From Phycisphaeraceae bacterium (GTDB taxonomy: Bacteria; Planctomycetota; Phycisphaerae; Phycisphaerales; Phycisphaeraceae), in assembly GCA_003551485.1 (NCBI GenBank), contig PUMS01000164.1, positions 1 through 11,560 on the forward strand: DNA of 11,560 nucleotides, read 5' to 3'. Both the position numbers and the translations under genes were made by a program. This document shows positions 1 through 8,443 of this stretch, piece after piece (within the stretch, counting starts at the first letter, position 1; every line of letters starts with the position of its first letter). Under the pieces are notes generated by a model that was given only the letters and a program-made list of their open reading frames with translations, had not been told where the DNA came from and searched no databases.

Positions 1-2886
1 CTCGAGCGCCTGCGGGTGACGCTCAACGGCGGCGACGGCCGCTCCCTGCCGCGGGAACTGGGCATGAACCAGCGGCCGGGCCAGGATGGCTCAGGTCCCC
101 TGGCCAACGCCCCCGCCGGCCAGGTGCTGAGCATCTCCCACGTGGCCGGCTACGGCTTTCTCTATCAGATCACCGGCGACCAGCATTACGCGGACCTCGG
201 GCGGCAGGCCATGGAGAAGCAGCTCGAGGGCTACCGTGGCCGCGACCGGCGCTATTCGCTGGTCGAGCCCTTCGGCGCGCTGCGCGCCGGGCCGAGCCTG
301 GGCTGGGCGGCGGTGGGTTACGACCTGTGCTACGACGGCTGGGATGAGGCGTTCCGCCAGAAGGTGGCCGAGTTCATCGCCACCTACAACCAGGGCCGGT
401 TCATGAGCCTTGAAGAGCTCGTCCGCGGCGCCCGCCATGCGCCGCAGAGCAACCACTGGGGCATGCAGGTCGGCGGTGGGGCCCTGGCCCTGCTGGCGGT
501 GATGAACGACCCCGGCGTGGAAGACCACGAGCGCATCGAGCGGCTGTTGGAAGTCAGTCAGCAGTCGATGATCCGCAACGTCACCGAGGGCTTCGGCGAG
601 GGCGGCTACTTCGCCGAGGGCGATGGCTGCGGCACCATGGCCAGCCACATCGTCTACCTCCCCGCCATTCAGGCATGGAAGACCGCCGGCGGCAAGGACT
701 TCATCACCCCGCGTCCGGATGTGCGCTGGACGGCGCTGCGATGGCTTCACCTGACCATCCCGCGCGGCGAGAACCGGGCCAACCTGCGAAACGGCATGGT
801 CACCCGCGGCGGGTACCCGCACAACGTCTGGGCACGCCACGACATCAGCGGCGGCGGCTACTTCGCCATCGGCTACGGCGCGGTCACACCCGAGGAACGC
901 GCCGGCATGTGGTGGTGGTACAACCGCTACATGCGCCAGTGGGATGAGAACAACGACACCCCGTTCGACACCATCAACATCTACCCGCACATGTCCGTCC
1001 TCGCCTTCATCAACACGCCCTTCGACGTCGAACCGATGGATGCGGCCAAGGCCTGGCCGCTGAACGTGCGGGACCAGCGCCACCAGTTCTACGCCTTCCG
1101 CAACCGCTACCAGGATGAGAACGACATCGTCATCACCCAACTCGTGGTGCAGTCGCCCTACCGCTTCCGCCACGGGCCCGACCGCCAGATGGTGATCCAG
1201 CACGAAGGCAGCCGCTCCAACTGGGGCTCGATCCCGCGCAACGCCACGCACTGGCAGCCCGCGGCGGACGGTTCAGCCACCATCGGTGACGGCGACACGT
1301 GGGTGGGCATCGACTTCTCCGGCGCCTCGGGCGCTGAAGCGCTGCTGGTAATGACGGGCCCGAACAGCCCGAACGACAACCGCACCCGTGCAGGGGGTCA
1401 CGAGTTCAGCCTCAGGTTCATCGGCGGCGAGCCGGCCGAGGTCCAGGTCCGCGGCGACCGCATCATCGTGGGCGATCAGAGCATCGCCATCGAGGATGGC
1501 AAGCTCGTCTTCGGCCGGATGGCCGGGCCGTGGGAAGGCCCCGCGCCGCTGTACCGCGTGGATGCCGGGGCCCATGCGTGGGCCGGCCGGCCGCATGAGG
1601 TGACACTGCGAGGTCATGCCGTGGCCGGGTTGCCGCGGGACATCGACCTGAGGGTGCGCTACCGTCGGGTCGGTGGGGCCGTGTTCGATTCGCTGCCCAT
1701 GCAGCGCGTGGATGAAGCCGGGTACCGAGCCGAGCTGCCCGGCGCGGTGACGGATCAGCCGCTCGAACTCTACATCGAGGGCCGGGTGGGTGATGAGCAG
1801 GTTTTGCGGCATCCGGGGGGTGAGCGGATGCTCCGCATCGAGCCCGACCGCGAGCCGCCCACGCCCATCGGCTCGCCGGAGGTGACCGAGCGCGAGCACT
1901 ATCGCGTTGCGCTGCGCTGGGAGTCGGCGCGGGATGACACCGGTATCGCCGGCTACCGGGTCTACCGCGGTGAGTCGGCCGGGGATGGCCGGCTGATGGC
2001 CGAGCCCGGCCCCGATGAGTTGACGTGGACCGATGATGACCCGCCGCGCGGGGAGGCAGTCCACTACACGGTCATCGCCGTGGACACGGTGGGCCGGCGC
2101 AGCGAGCCGGTGAGCGTGCGGGTCGAGGTGCCGGCCAACCGCCCGCCGCGCAATGACCTGGTGCTGGAAGCGATGCCCGGCTCACGCGCTGCGCGGCTGA
2201 GCTGGGCCGGTGAGCTCGAGCCGGATGTGGTCGCGGTCGAACTGCTGCGCGCTGATGGTGAGGGCGGGCCGCTGGAGCGTATCGCCACGTTGGAAGCGCC
2301 CGGCATCGAGCATTACGTGGATGATGAACTGGATGCGGATGCGAGCTACCGCTATGCGCTGCGGCTGCGCGATGCCGAAGGCCTGCTCAGCGAGCCCACG
2401 GACGCGGTCACGGTCCGGCCGCTGCGCTTCGCCAAGCGGATCAACTGTGCCGGTGAGGCGCTTGAGCTTGCGGCAATGCCGTGGGAGGGCGAGCGCATCC
2501 GAAGGCCGGGCACAGCGTTGTGGAGCACCAACCGGCCGATCCCTGGGGCCGGTGAACTGGAGCCGATGTACCAGACCGAGCGCTGGAGCAACGGGCCGAT
2601 GAACTACCGCTTCGAGCTCGAGCCGGGCGACTACCGGGTGCGGTTGCACTTTGCCGAGATCAACCCGCAGTTTGCGCGGCCGGGTGCGCGGCTGTTCGAC
2701 GTGGTCATCAACGGCCGGACCGTCCGCGATTCGCTGGACATCTACAGCGCCGCCGGCAGCGATCATCGGCCCTACATCGTCGAGCACGAGCTGACCGCCG
2801 CCGATGGGCAGATCGCCATCACCCTCAATCCCCGCCGCGCCGGCCCCGCGATCAAGGGCATCGAGGTGCTGGCCACGCGCCAGTGA
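1..2886 (+). CDS. Polysaccharide-lyase-like secreted protein with FN3 and malectin domains (5' partial)
   Basis: The frame is open to the first base, so the start lies upstream; 961 residues are visible. Residues 1 to about 520 look like an alpha/alpha-toroid heparinase-II/III or alginate-lyase-type catalytic region: aromatic- and Gly-rich helical repeats, SNHWGMQ near residue 155, GEGGYFAEGDG near 200 and a His/Tyr-rich stretch around 270-345. About 525-615 is an Ig-like beta domain of the type that follows such enzymes. Two fibronectin III domains follow (about 617-712 and 713-808). The C-terminus (about 810-961) is a malectin-like carbohydrate-binding domain with RINCAGE, YQTERW, YRVRLHFAEIN, a G-x-RLFDVVING strand and a closing KGIEVLA. 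The likely role is binding and perhaps cleavage of an extracellular acidic polysaccharide. No catalytic residue can be assigned, so a structural or inactive role is possible. The signal peptide, if present, is outside the window. Confidence 0.8.
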   Translation, partial: LERLRVTLNGGDGRSLPRELGMNQRPGQDGSGPLANAPAGQVLSISHVAGYGFLYQITGDQHYADLGRQAMEKQLEGYRGRDRRYSLVEPFGALRAGPSLGWAAVGYDLCYDGWDEAFRQKVAEFIATYNQGRFMSLEELVRGARHAPQSNHWGMQVGGGALALLAVMNDPGVEDHERIERLLEVSQQSMIRNVTEGFGEGGYFAEGDGCGTMASHIVYLPAIQAWKTAGGKDFITPRPDVRWTALRWLHLTIPRGENRANLRNGMVTRGGYPHNVWARHDISGGGYFAIGYGAVTPEERAGMWWWYNRYMRQWDENNDTPFDTINIYPHMSVLAFINTPFDVEPMDAAKAWPLNVRDQRHQFYAFRNRYQDENDIVITQLVVQSPYRFRHGPDRQMVIQHEGSRSNWGSIPRNATHWQPAADGSATIGDGDTWVGIDFSGASGAEALLVMTGPNSPNDNRTRAGGHEFSLRFIGGEPAEVQVRGDRIIVGDQSIAIEDGKLVFGRMAGPWEGPAPLYRVDAGAHAWAGRPHEVTLRGHAVAGLPRDIDLRVRYRRVGGAVFDSLPMQRVDEAGYRAELPGAVTDQPLELYIEGRVGDEQVLRHPGGERMLRIEPDREPPTPIGSPEVTEREHYRVALRWESARDDTGIAGYRVYRGESAGDGRLMAEPGPDELTWTDDDPPRGEAVHYTVIAVDTVGRRSEPVSVRVEVPANRPPRNDLVLEAMPGSRAARLSWAGELEPDVVAVELLRADGEGGPLERIATLEAPGIEHYVDDELDADASYRYALRLRDAEGLLSEPTDAVTVRPLRFAKRINCAGEALELAAMPWEGERIRRPGTALWSTNRPIPGAGELEPMYQTERWSNGPMNYRFELEPGDYRVRLHFAEINPQFARPGARLFDVVINGRTVRDSLDIYSAAGSDHRPYIVEHELTAADGQIAITLNPRRAGPAIKGIEVLATRQ

Positions 2887-2961
2887 CGGCATGAGCTTTG
2901 CTGCGATGTGCGGATCTGGGGTGCCGTTGAACCTCCCCGGCCGGTTGGGACGTTTGTAAGA

Positions 2962-2995
2962 CGGACCGCGGCGATGCGCGGGGTTTTTCTGTCCG
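2962..2995 (+). terminator. Possible intrinsic terminator after the lyase-like gene
   Basis: CCGCG (2966-2970) pairs with CGCGG (2977-2981) across a 6-nt loop. GG and five T residues (2984-2988) follow. An outer CGGAC/GTCCG pair (2962-2966 and 2991-2995) could form an alternative structure. The short stem makes this only moderately convincing. It lies between the upstream stop and the ribosome binding site of the next gene. Confidence 0.4.
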
Positions 2996-3000
2996 GATTG

Positions 3001-3005
3001 AGGAG
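3001..3005 (+). promoter_or_regulatory. Ribosome binding site choosing the 3013 start
   Basis: AGGAG lies 7 nt before ATG 3013. It selects this start over in-frame upstream starts at 2908 and 2974. The extra upstream residues would also precede, and spoil, the N-terminal signal sequence. Confidence 0.75.
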
Positions 3006-3012
3006 TCTGAAC

Positions 3013-3960
3013 ATGAGCGTGCAAACCCAGGAACGGCGCGGGCTGACCGGCGGCATCTTCCTTGTCCCTCTCCTGCTGGCCTTCATGCTCGGCCTTGGCA
3101 TGGCGCCTGGCGCTGCGGAGGCGGCGACCGATGCGGCCGGCGGGCCGATCAACCAGGTGTGCGCGGTGGACCCCGGTGAACCGGTCGATGCGCAGGTCAC
3201 CGTGGAGCACGATGGCCATCTCATCGCCTTCTGCTGCCGGATGTGCCGGTCACGCTTCCAGCGAAACCCCGGCCCGTACCTGGTTGCCCTCGGCCTTGCC
3301 GAGCAGGAAGCGGCCGATGAGCCATCGCACGGGGACAGGCACGAGCACGGGGACGAGCACGGGGATGAGCACGAGCACGAGCATGCACGCGAGGAGGCCG
3401 AGGATCATGAGCATGCCCATGACCACGAGGCCGCGCACGAGCATGACCACGAGCATGATGATGCTCACGCCCACGCCCCGCACGACGATGACCACCACCA
3501 TCACCACCACCATCACGGTGAGGTGCCCACGCTCATGGCGTGGCTTGGCCAGTTCCACGCGGTGGCGGTGCATCTGCCGATCGGGTTGCTGCTGGCGGCG
3601 GCCATTGCGGAGTTGCTTCTGCTGTTGAGTGGCCGGGGCAATCTGGCGCACGTGACGCGGTTCTGCATCTGGCTGGGGGCGCTGGGGGCGCTGCTGGCAG
3701 CGACGTTGGGCTGGTTCCACATCGGCTGGGACCTGGCTCACGATGATGCGTTGATCGGCCCGCACCGCTGGCTGGGCACGGCGGTGGCGCTGTGGAGCAT
3801 CCTGCTGGTGGTGCTGGCCGAGCGCGCCCACCGTCGCGAGGGCCCGCGCGCCCGCCGCGCCTTCCGCCTCGCCCTGCTGGTGGGCACCCTCGCCCTGGTG
3901 GTCACCGCCCATTACGGGGGCATGATCGTGCACGGGCCGGATTACTACCACTGGCCGTGA
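3013..3960 (+). CDS. YHS/TRASH-like motif, His-rich linker and DUF2231 membrane protein
   Basis: A 315-residue product starting at ATG 3013. Residues 11-37 form a hydrophobic signal peptide or anchor ending near AEA. Residues 46-92 resemble a YHS/TRASH metal-binding module: Cys50-AVD with EPVD following, then Cys74, Cys75 and Cys78 before a basic F-x-x-NPGPYL end. Residues 106-168 are an extreme His/Asp/Glu linker holding 26 His, ending in eight His in a row. Residues 178-315 match DUF2231: HAVAVHLPIG at the first membrane helix, about four helices in all, an internal GPHRWLG and a C-terminal HYGGMIVHGPDYYHWP. It is probably an inner-membrane protein that binds or senses a soft or transition metal (Cu, Zn, Ni) on the outer face. 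The metal and any transport activity are inferred, not shown. It has its own ribosome site and stands apart from neighbours. Confidence 0.8.
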   Translation: MSVQTQERRGLTGGIFLVPLLLAFMLGLGMAPGAAEAATDAAGGPINQVCAVDPGEPVDAQVTVEHDGHLIAFCCRMCRSRFQRNPGPYLVALGLAEQEAADEPSHGDRHEHGDEHGDEHEHEHAREEAEDHEHAHDHEAAHEHDHEHDDAHAHAPHDDDHHHHHHHHGEVPTLMAWLGQFHAVAVHLPIGLLLAAAIAELLLLLSGRGNLAHVTRFCIWLGALGALLAATLGWFHIGWDLAHDDALIGPHRWLGTAVALWSILLVVLAERAHRREGPRARRAFRLALLVGTLALVVTAHYGGMIVHGPDYYHWP

Positions 3961-4068
3961 TCGCTGAAGGCGTCGCTCGGAAGACCTCGCTCTACCCACC
4001 CTACACTTTGGGAGCCGGAGTAACCTGACACACCCGACTCCCGTACCCCCATTCTCATCCTCGTGGGT
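3961..4068 (+). repeat. Interspersed repeat copy A (truncated core plus 64-bp extension)
   Basis: Directly after the preceding stop codon. 3961-4004 is the right part of a 65-bp core that is complete in copies B and C, ending CTCTACCCACCCTAC. 4005-4068 is a 64-bp extension shared with copy B in reverse complement (9695-9758), with about five mismatches, ending CATCCTCGTGGGT. Beyond 4068 the two copies diverge. Confidence 0.85.
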
Positions 4069-4294
4069 CCGGCGCAGCCGCGGGGGACACTGCCTTGGGA
4101 ATCCTCCCCCCTATCCCCTGCCGGGGGCGTGAGGGGACTGGGGTGAGCGGAGACGTCCCAAGGGCCGGTTCGAATCTGCCCCACTCCCCAGCCCCTCGCC
4201 TGCCCCCGGAAGGGAAGGTGAAGAAAGGAGCCGCGCCGTATTGGGGAGGGCTCTCATCGTCGCGGGCGTCCGACGGGACATGAGGGAACGCCGT
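4069..4294. other. Non-coding remainder between convergent genes
   Basis: This stretch separates repeat copy A from the end of homoserine dehydrogenase. Apart from the hairpin at 4121-4209 and a flanking pair CCTTGGGA / TCCCAAGG (4093-4100 and 4156-4163), nothing is recognised. Short open frames here lack ribosome sites and family resemblance. No clear intrinsic terminator with a T tract is seen for either converging gene. Confidence 0.5.
4121..4209. repeat. Large imperfect inverted repeat (hairpin) between convergent genes
   Basis: The left arm, 4121-4146 (CCGGGGGC, then GAGGGG and CTGGGG), is complementary with small gaps to the right arm, about 4179-4209 (CCCCAG, CCCCTC, GCCCCCGG), leaving a loop of about 30 nt. 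The arms would form a long stem in RNA or DNA. Its position between converging genes suggests a transcription barrier or a REP-like element. No function is proven. Confidence 0.6.
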
Positions 4295-5647
<1,353 letters not shown>

Positions 5648-5919
5648 GAGTCACACTCCAAGCCGTAAAAGCCGGCCAGCTTAGCAGCCCCCCGGCCCCC
5701 ACGCCACGGGACGGGACGGCGGCGGGGTAAACGGGCCCTGCGGGGGGATGCATCCTTTCGCGCCAGGGTCTGCGGTGACAGCCGCAGTGGGCCGAAGCAG
5801 TGGAGCCGGACTTGAGGCGGGGGCGGCATGAACAGATGACCGGCGTGCCTGATGACGGCCCGGCTGGGCTCGGTCGTATCGGTGGCGTCACAAGTCGGCC
5901 GCCGCCGGTGGCGGGGGCC

Positions 5920-5925
5920 TACAAT
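5920..5925 (+). promoter_or_regulatory. Possible -10 element for the protease pair
   Basis: TACAAT is a good -10 hexamer in an otherwise very G+C-rich stretch. It would give a leader of about 95 nt before the start at 6028. No convincing -35 hexamer lies 16-19 nt upstream, so this is tentative. Confidence 0.3.
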
Positions 5926-6015
5926 CCACCGACCACCGACAGGTCCCGGTAGGTGGCGGCGTCTGTCCCACGGAGGGATGCGGTCGGCAGGATCAACGGG
6001 TTGGGCCGGGGCATC

Positions 6016-6020
6016 AGGAA
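6016..6020 (+). promoter_or_regulatory. Ribosome binding site choosing the 6028 start
   Basis: AGGAA lies 7 nt before ATG 6028. The frame is open further upstream from a GTG at 5953, but that candidate would add an Arg-rich, non-signal extension. Confidence 0.6.
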
Positions 6021-6027
6021 TCACGGC

Positions 6028-7218
6028 ATGGCATTATTCAAGCGTGGATTGCGCAGCATCCTCATGGGCCGATACGGCTGGGTCACCACGGTGGTCTTGG
6101 CTTCGCTTCTGATCGCACTGGGCATCGCCGGACAGGATCGCTTGGCGCTGCGGGCGCCCATCGCGACCTCCGTCAGTGATGAAGAGGCGACCGGCCGGGG
6201 GCAGGACGAGGCCACGGGCTGGTCGCACGCATTGCACGGTGAGCGGTTCGCGGTATCCACCGAGGCCGATCAGCTCCAGGACCAGGCCGCATCGGCCGAT
6301 GGCGCCGGTCCACACGTGGGCAACGCCCTGCCGGGCTCGGTGGATGAGCTGCGCCGACTCCAGCAGCGTGTGCGCCAGGTGGTCGCGCAGGTCATGCCTG
6401 CCACCGTGGGCTTGCAGATCGGAAGCGCCCAGGGCAGCGGCGTAATCGTCAGCGCCGAGGGTCTGGTACTGACCGCGGGGCACGTCTCGGGTCAGCCCGG
6501 CCGCCGCGCCACCATCATCCTGCCCGATGGCCAACGGCTGCGGGGTGAGACGCTGGGCCGCAACCAGGGCATCGACAGCGGCATGATCCAGATCACCTCC
6601 GACCCGCCCGATGAGGGGGGATTTGCCCACGTCGAGCTGGGCCGATCGGCCGACGTTCGGCCCGGTGACTGGTCCATCGCCCTGGGCCATCCCGGCGGTT
6701 ACGAGCGCGGCCGGGAGCCGGTGGTGCGGCTGGGCCGCGTGGTCCGCGCTGCGCGTCGGGTGATCTGGACCGACTGCACCCTGGTCGGCGGCGACTCGGG
6801 CGGGCCGCTTTTCAACCTCGATGGTGAAGTGATCGGCATCCACAGTCGCATCAGCGTGAGCACCAGCGGCAATTTCCACGTGCCGATCGACACCTACCAC
6901 GATACGTGGGACCGCCTGGCCGAGGGCGAGGCATGGGGCCTGGGTTCGGGTGAGCCGCGGGCGTTTCTCGGGGTGACCGGCGAGGACCACGAACGGGGTT
7001 GTCGCCTCACCACCGTGCTGCCGAACACGCCCGCGGCGGAGGCGGGCCTTCGCGTGGGCGACGTCATCACGCGCTGGGACGGCCAGCGCATCAGCGGCAT
7101 CGACGCCCTGATCGAAGCCATCCGCGAATCCAACCCCGGCGACCGCATCGAGGTGCGCTACATGCGCGACGGCCGGCGCGGCCGGCTCACCGTCGAACTG
7201 GGCCAGTTCGGCGGCTGA
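6028..7218 (+). CDS. Membrane-anchored HtrA-like serine protease with C-terminal PDZ
   Basis: A 396-residue protein with a basic N-terminus and one membrane helix (about 18-36), so probably anchored with the bulk outside the cytoplasm. A linker of about 70 residues follows, then a short helix (about 105-122). The trypsin-like S1C domain spans about 123-305 with a complete triad: His152 in LTAGHVSG, Asp183 in GIDSGMIQI and Ser257 in GGDSGGPLFN. A PDZ domain follows (about 310-392; FLGV loop, then AEAGLRVGDVITRWDG). It likely degrades or processes misfolded or specific envelope proteins. It is followed 78 bp later by an HtrA-fold protein lacking the triad, on the same strand, so the two are probably co-transcribed. 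The start was chosen for its ribosome site and signal-anchor position; ATG 6064 is a less likely alternative. Confidence 0.9.
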   Translation: MALFKRGLRSILMGRYGWVTTVVLASLLIALGIAGQDRLALRAPIATSVSDEEATGRGQDEATGWSHALHGERFAVSTEADQLQDQAASADGAGPHVGNALPGSVDELRRLQQRVRQVVAQVMPATVGLQIGSAQGSGVIVSAEGLVLTAGHVSGQPGRRATIILPDGQRLRGETLGRNQGIDSGMIQITSDPPDEGGFAHVELGRSADVRPGDWSIALGHPGGYERGREPVVRLGRVVRAARRVIWTDCTLVGGDSGGPLFNLDGEVIGIHSRISVSTSGNFHVPIDTYHDTWDRLAEGEAWGLGSGEPRAFLGVTGEDHERGCRLTTVLPNTPAAEAGLRVGDVITRWDGQRISGIDALIEAIRESNPGDRIEVRYMRDGRRGRLTVELGQFGG

Positions 7219-7287
7219 TGCGTCCCCTGGCGCCACCGTTGTGCCCGAGGCCCGCCGGCGCTGCCAACCCGCTATCACCGAATCTGC

Positions 7288-7294
7288 GAGGTGA
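7288..7294 (+). promoter_or_regulatory. Ribosome binding site choosing the 7297 start
   Basis: GAGGTGA lies 2 nt before ATG 7297, with GAGG ending 5 nt before it. The in-frame GTG at 7291 is itself part of this Shine-Dalgarno sequence, so ATG 7297 is preferred. Confidence 0.7.
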
Positions 7295-7296
7295 CC

Positions 7297-8415
7297 ATGA
7301 CACACCACACCGCCCGCCCCCACCCCCACCCCCACAGCTTGCCACTGCCGCATCGCCGCGGTTCGGCGGTATTCATCCTCACCGCGGCCATCCTCACGCT
7401 GAGCGGTGGCGGCCAGGCATGGGGCCAGCTCTTTGCCGGTCTGTCGCCGGATGAACTGACGCGCGGCTCAAAGATGCTCGCGACCTTCGGCCCCGTGGTC
7501 GAGCCGGTGGTCCCGGCCACGGTCGCCATCGAGCACGAGGGCGAGCAGGTGGCGCTGGGCCTGGTGGTCGATGCAGGCGGCTACATCCTCACCAAGGCCA
7601 GTGAACTGAGCCAGGCCGTCACCTGCCACCTGGCTGATGGCCGCAAGCTGGCAGCGCGCATCATCGGCATCTCGCCCGACCACGACCTGGCCATGCTCCA
7701 GGTCGAAGCGGAGGACCTGTCCACGGCGGTCTGGGGCGATGCCTCGAAGCTGCACCTGGGCGACTTTGTGGCCACGCCGGGGCCGGATGGACCGCTGACC
7801 GTGGGGGTGGTGAGTGTCAAGCCGCGGCGCATCCCGCCGCGCTCCGGCCTGCTGGGCATCCAGATGGGCGAACCGCAAGAGCAGGGCGTGCCCATCGAGC
7901 AGGTTTTTGAAAGCAGCGGTGCCGAGGAGGCGGGCCTGCGCGTGGGTGACGTGGTCACCCATATCGACGACACACCCACCCCGTCGCGCGAAGACCTCGG
8001 CCAGGCCGTGCGATCCAGGAGCGCCGGCGACAGCATCACGGTCCGCTACCTTCGCGATGGGCAGGAGCAGCAGACCACCGCGCGCCTGCGGGCGCAGGTG
8101 CCGGGCATGGGCCTCTCGCGCGACGCCATGATGAACCGCATGGGCGGTGAGCTTTCCGTCCGCGCCCACGGCTTTCCCCTGGCCCTTCAGCACGATGCGG
8201 TCATCGCCCCCTCGGACTGCGGCGGCCCATTGGTAGACCTCGATGGCCGCGTGGTGGGCATCAACATCGCCCGCGCCGGCCGCACCACCACCTACGCCAT
8301 CCCCGCATCCGAGGTGCTCGGCCTGCTGGACGAGCTCAAATCCGGCCGCCTCGCCCCCGCGGATGAGCAGGATGTGACCCAAGCCATCGAAGAGGCCGCG
8401 GAACAGCCGCAGTAA
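7297..8415 (+). CDS. HtrA-fold pseudoprotease with a PDZ nested in the protease domain
   Basis: A 372-residue protein from ATG 7297. A His/Pro-rich n-region precedes a signal peptide (about 22-43). Residues about 60-180 match the first part of an HtrA trypsin-like domain: GYILTKASEL, ISPDHDLAML and GVVSVKPR. A PDZ domain (about 182-268; LLGIQM, then AEEAGLRVGDVVTHIDD) interrupts it. The second part resumes at about 275-350 with LQHDAVIAPSDCGGPLVDLDG, VVGINIARAG and TYAIPASEV. At the triad positions, His is replaced by Ser102 (TKAS against the usual TNNH), Asp130 is kept, and Ser is replaced by Cys308 (SDCGGPL against GNSGGPL). It is therefore probably not a normal serine protease; a binding or regulatory partner of the upstream protease is the simplest idea. 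Cys308 as a nucleophile is conceivable but lacks the expected His. It is probably exported. Confidence 0.85.
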   Translation: MTHHTARPHPHPHSLPLPHRRGSAVFILTAAILTLSGGGQAWGQLFAGLSPDELTRGSKMLATFGPVVEPVVPATVAIEHEGEQVALGLVVDAGGYILTKASELSQAVTCHLADGRKLAARIIGISPDHDLAMLQVEAEDLSTAVWGDASKLHLGDFVATPGPDGPLTVGVVSVKPRRIPPRSGLLGIQMGEPQEQGVPIEQVFESSGAEEAGLRVGDVVTHIDDTPTPSREDLGQAVRSRSAGDSITVRYLRDGQEQQTTARLRAQVPGMGLSRDAMMNRMGGELSVRAHGFPLALQHDAVIAPSDCGGPLVDLDGRVVGINIARAGRTTTYAIPASEVLGLLDELKSGRLAPADEQDVTQAIEEAAEQPQ

Positions 8416-8443
8416 ACCGGTGACGCAGTGTGAGGCCGCGCCG

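Larger units (their letters stand above)
5648..6027. other. Divergent intergenic region of hom and the protease pair
   Basis: No gene is supported here; open frames on both strands have no ribosome site or family resemblance. It contains a perfect 10-bp palindrome GGATGCATCC (5746-5755), a hairpin CTGCGG/CCGCAG (5770-5787) and the TACAAT element described separately. It must carry promoters for both flanking transcripts. No riboswitch or leader peptide for threonine/methionine control of hom was recognised. Confidence 0.6.

Noticed and set aside
91..1251. Long minus-strand open frame inside the lyase-like gene
   Set aside because: Shadow of a gene with strong domain support on the plus strand; composition is Val/Ala/Asp/His-rich with no family resemblance.
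2908..3012. An upstream start extending the DUF2231 protein by 35 residues
   Set aside because: No ribosome site, the extension would overlap the possible terminator, and it would displace the signal sequence; ATG 3013 has AGGAG at good spacing.
3325..3516. The His-rich tract as a frameshift or sequencing artefact
   Set aside because: The frame continues without break into a well-conserved DUF2231 domain, and His-rich linkers are common in metal-handling proteins.
7468..8382. 304-codon minus-strand frame opposite the pseudoprotease
   Set aside because: Antisense shadow; the plus strand has clear PDZ and HtrA motifs and a strong ribosome site.
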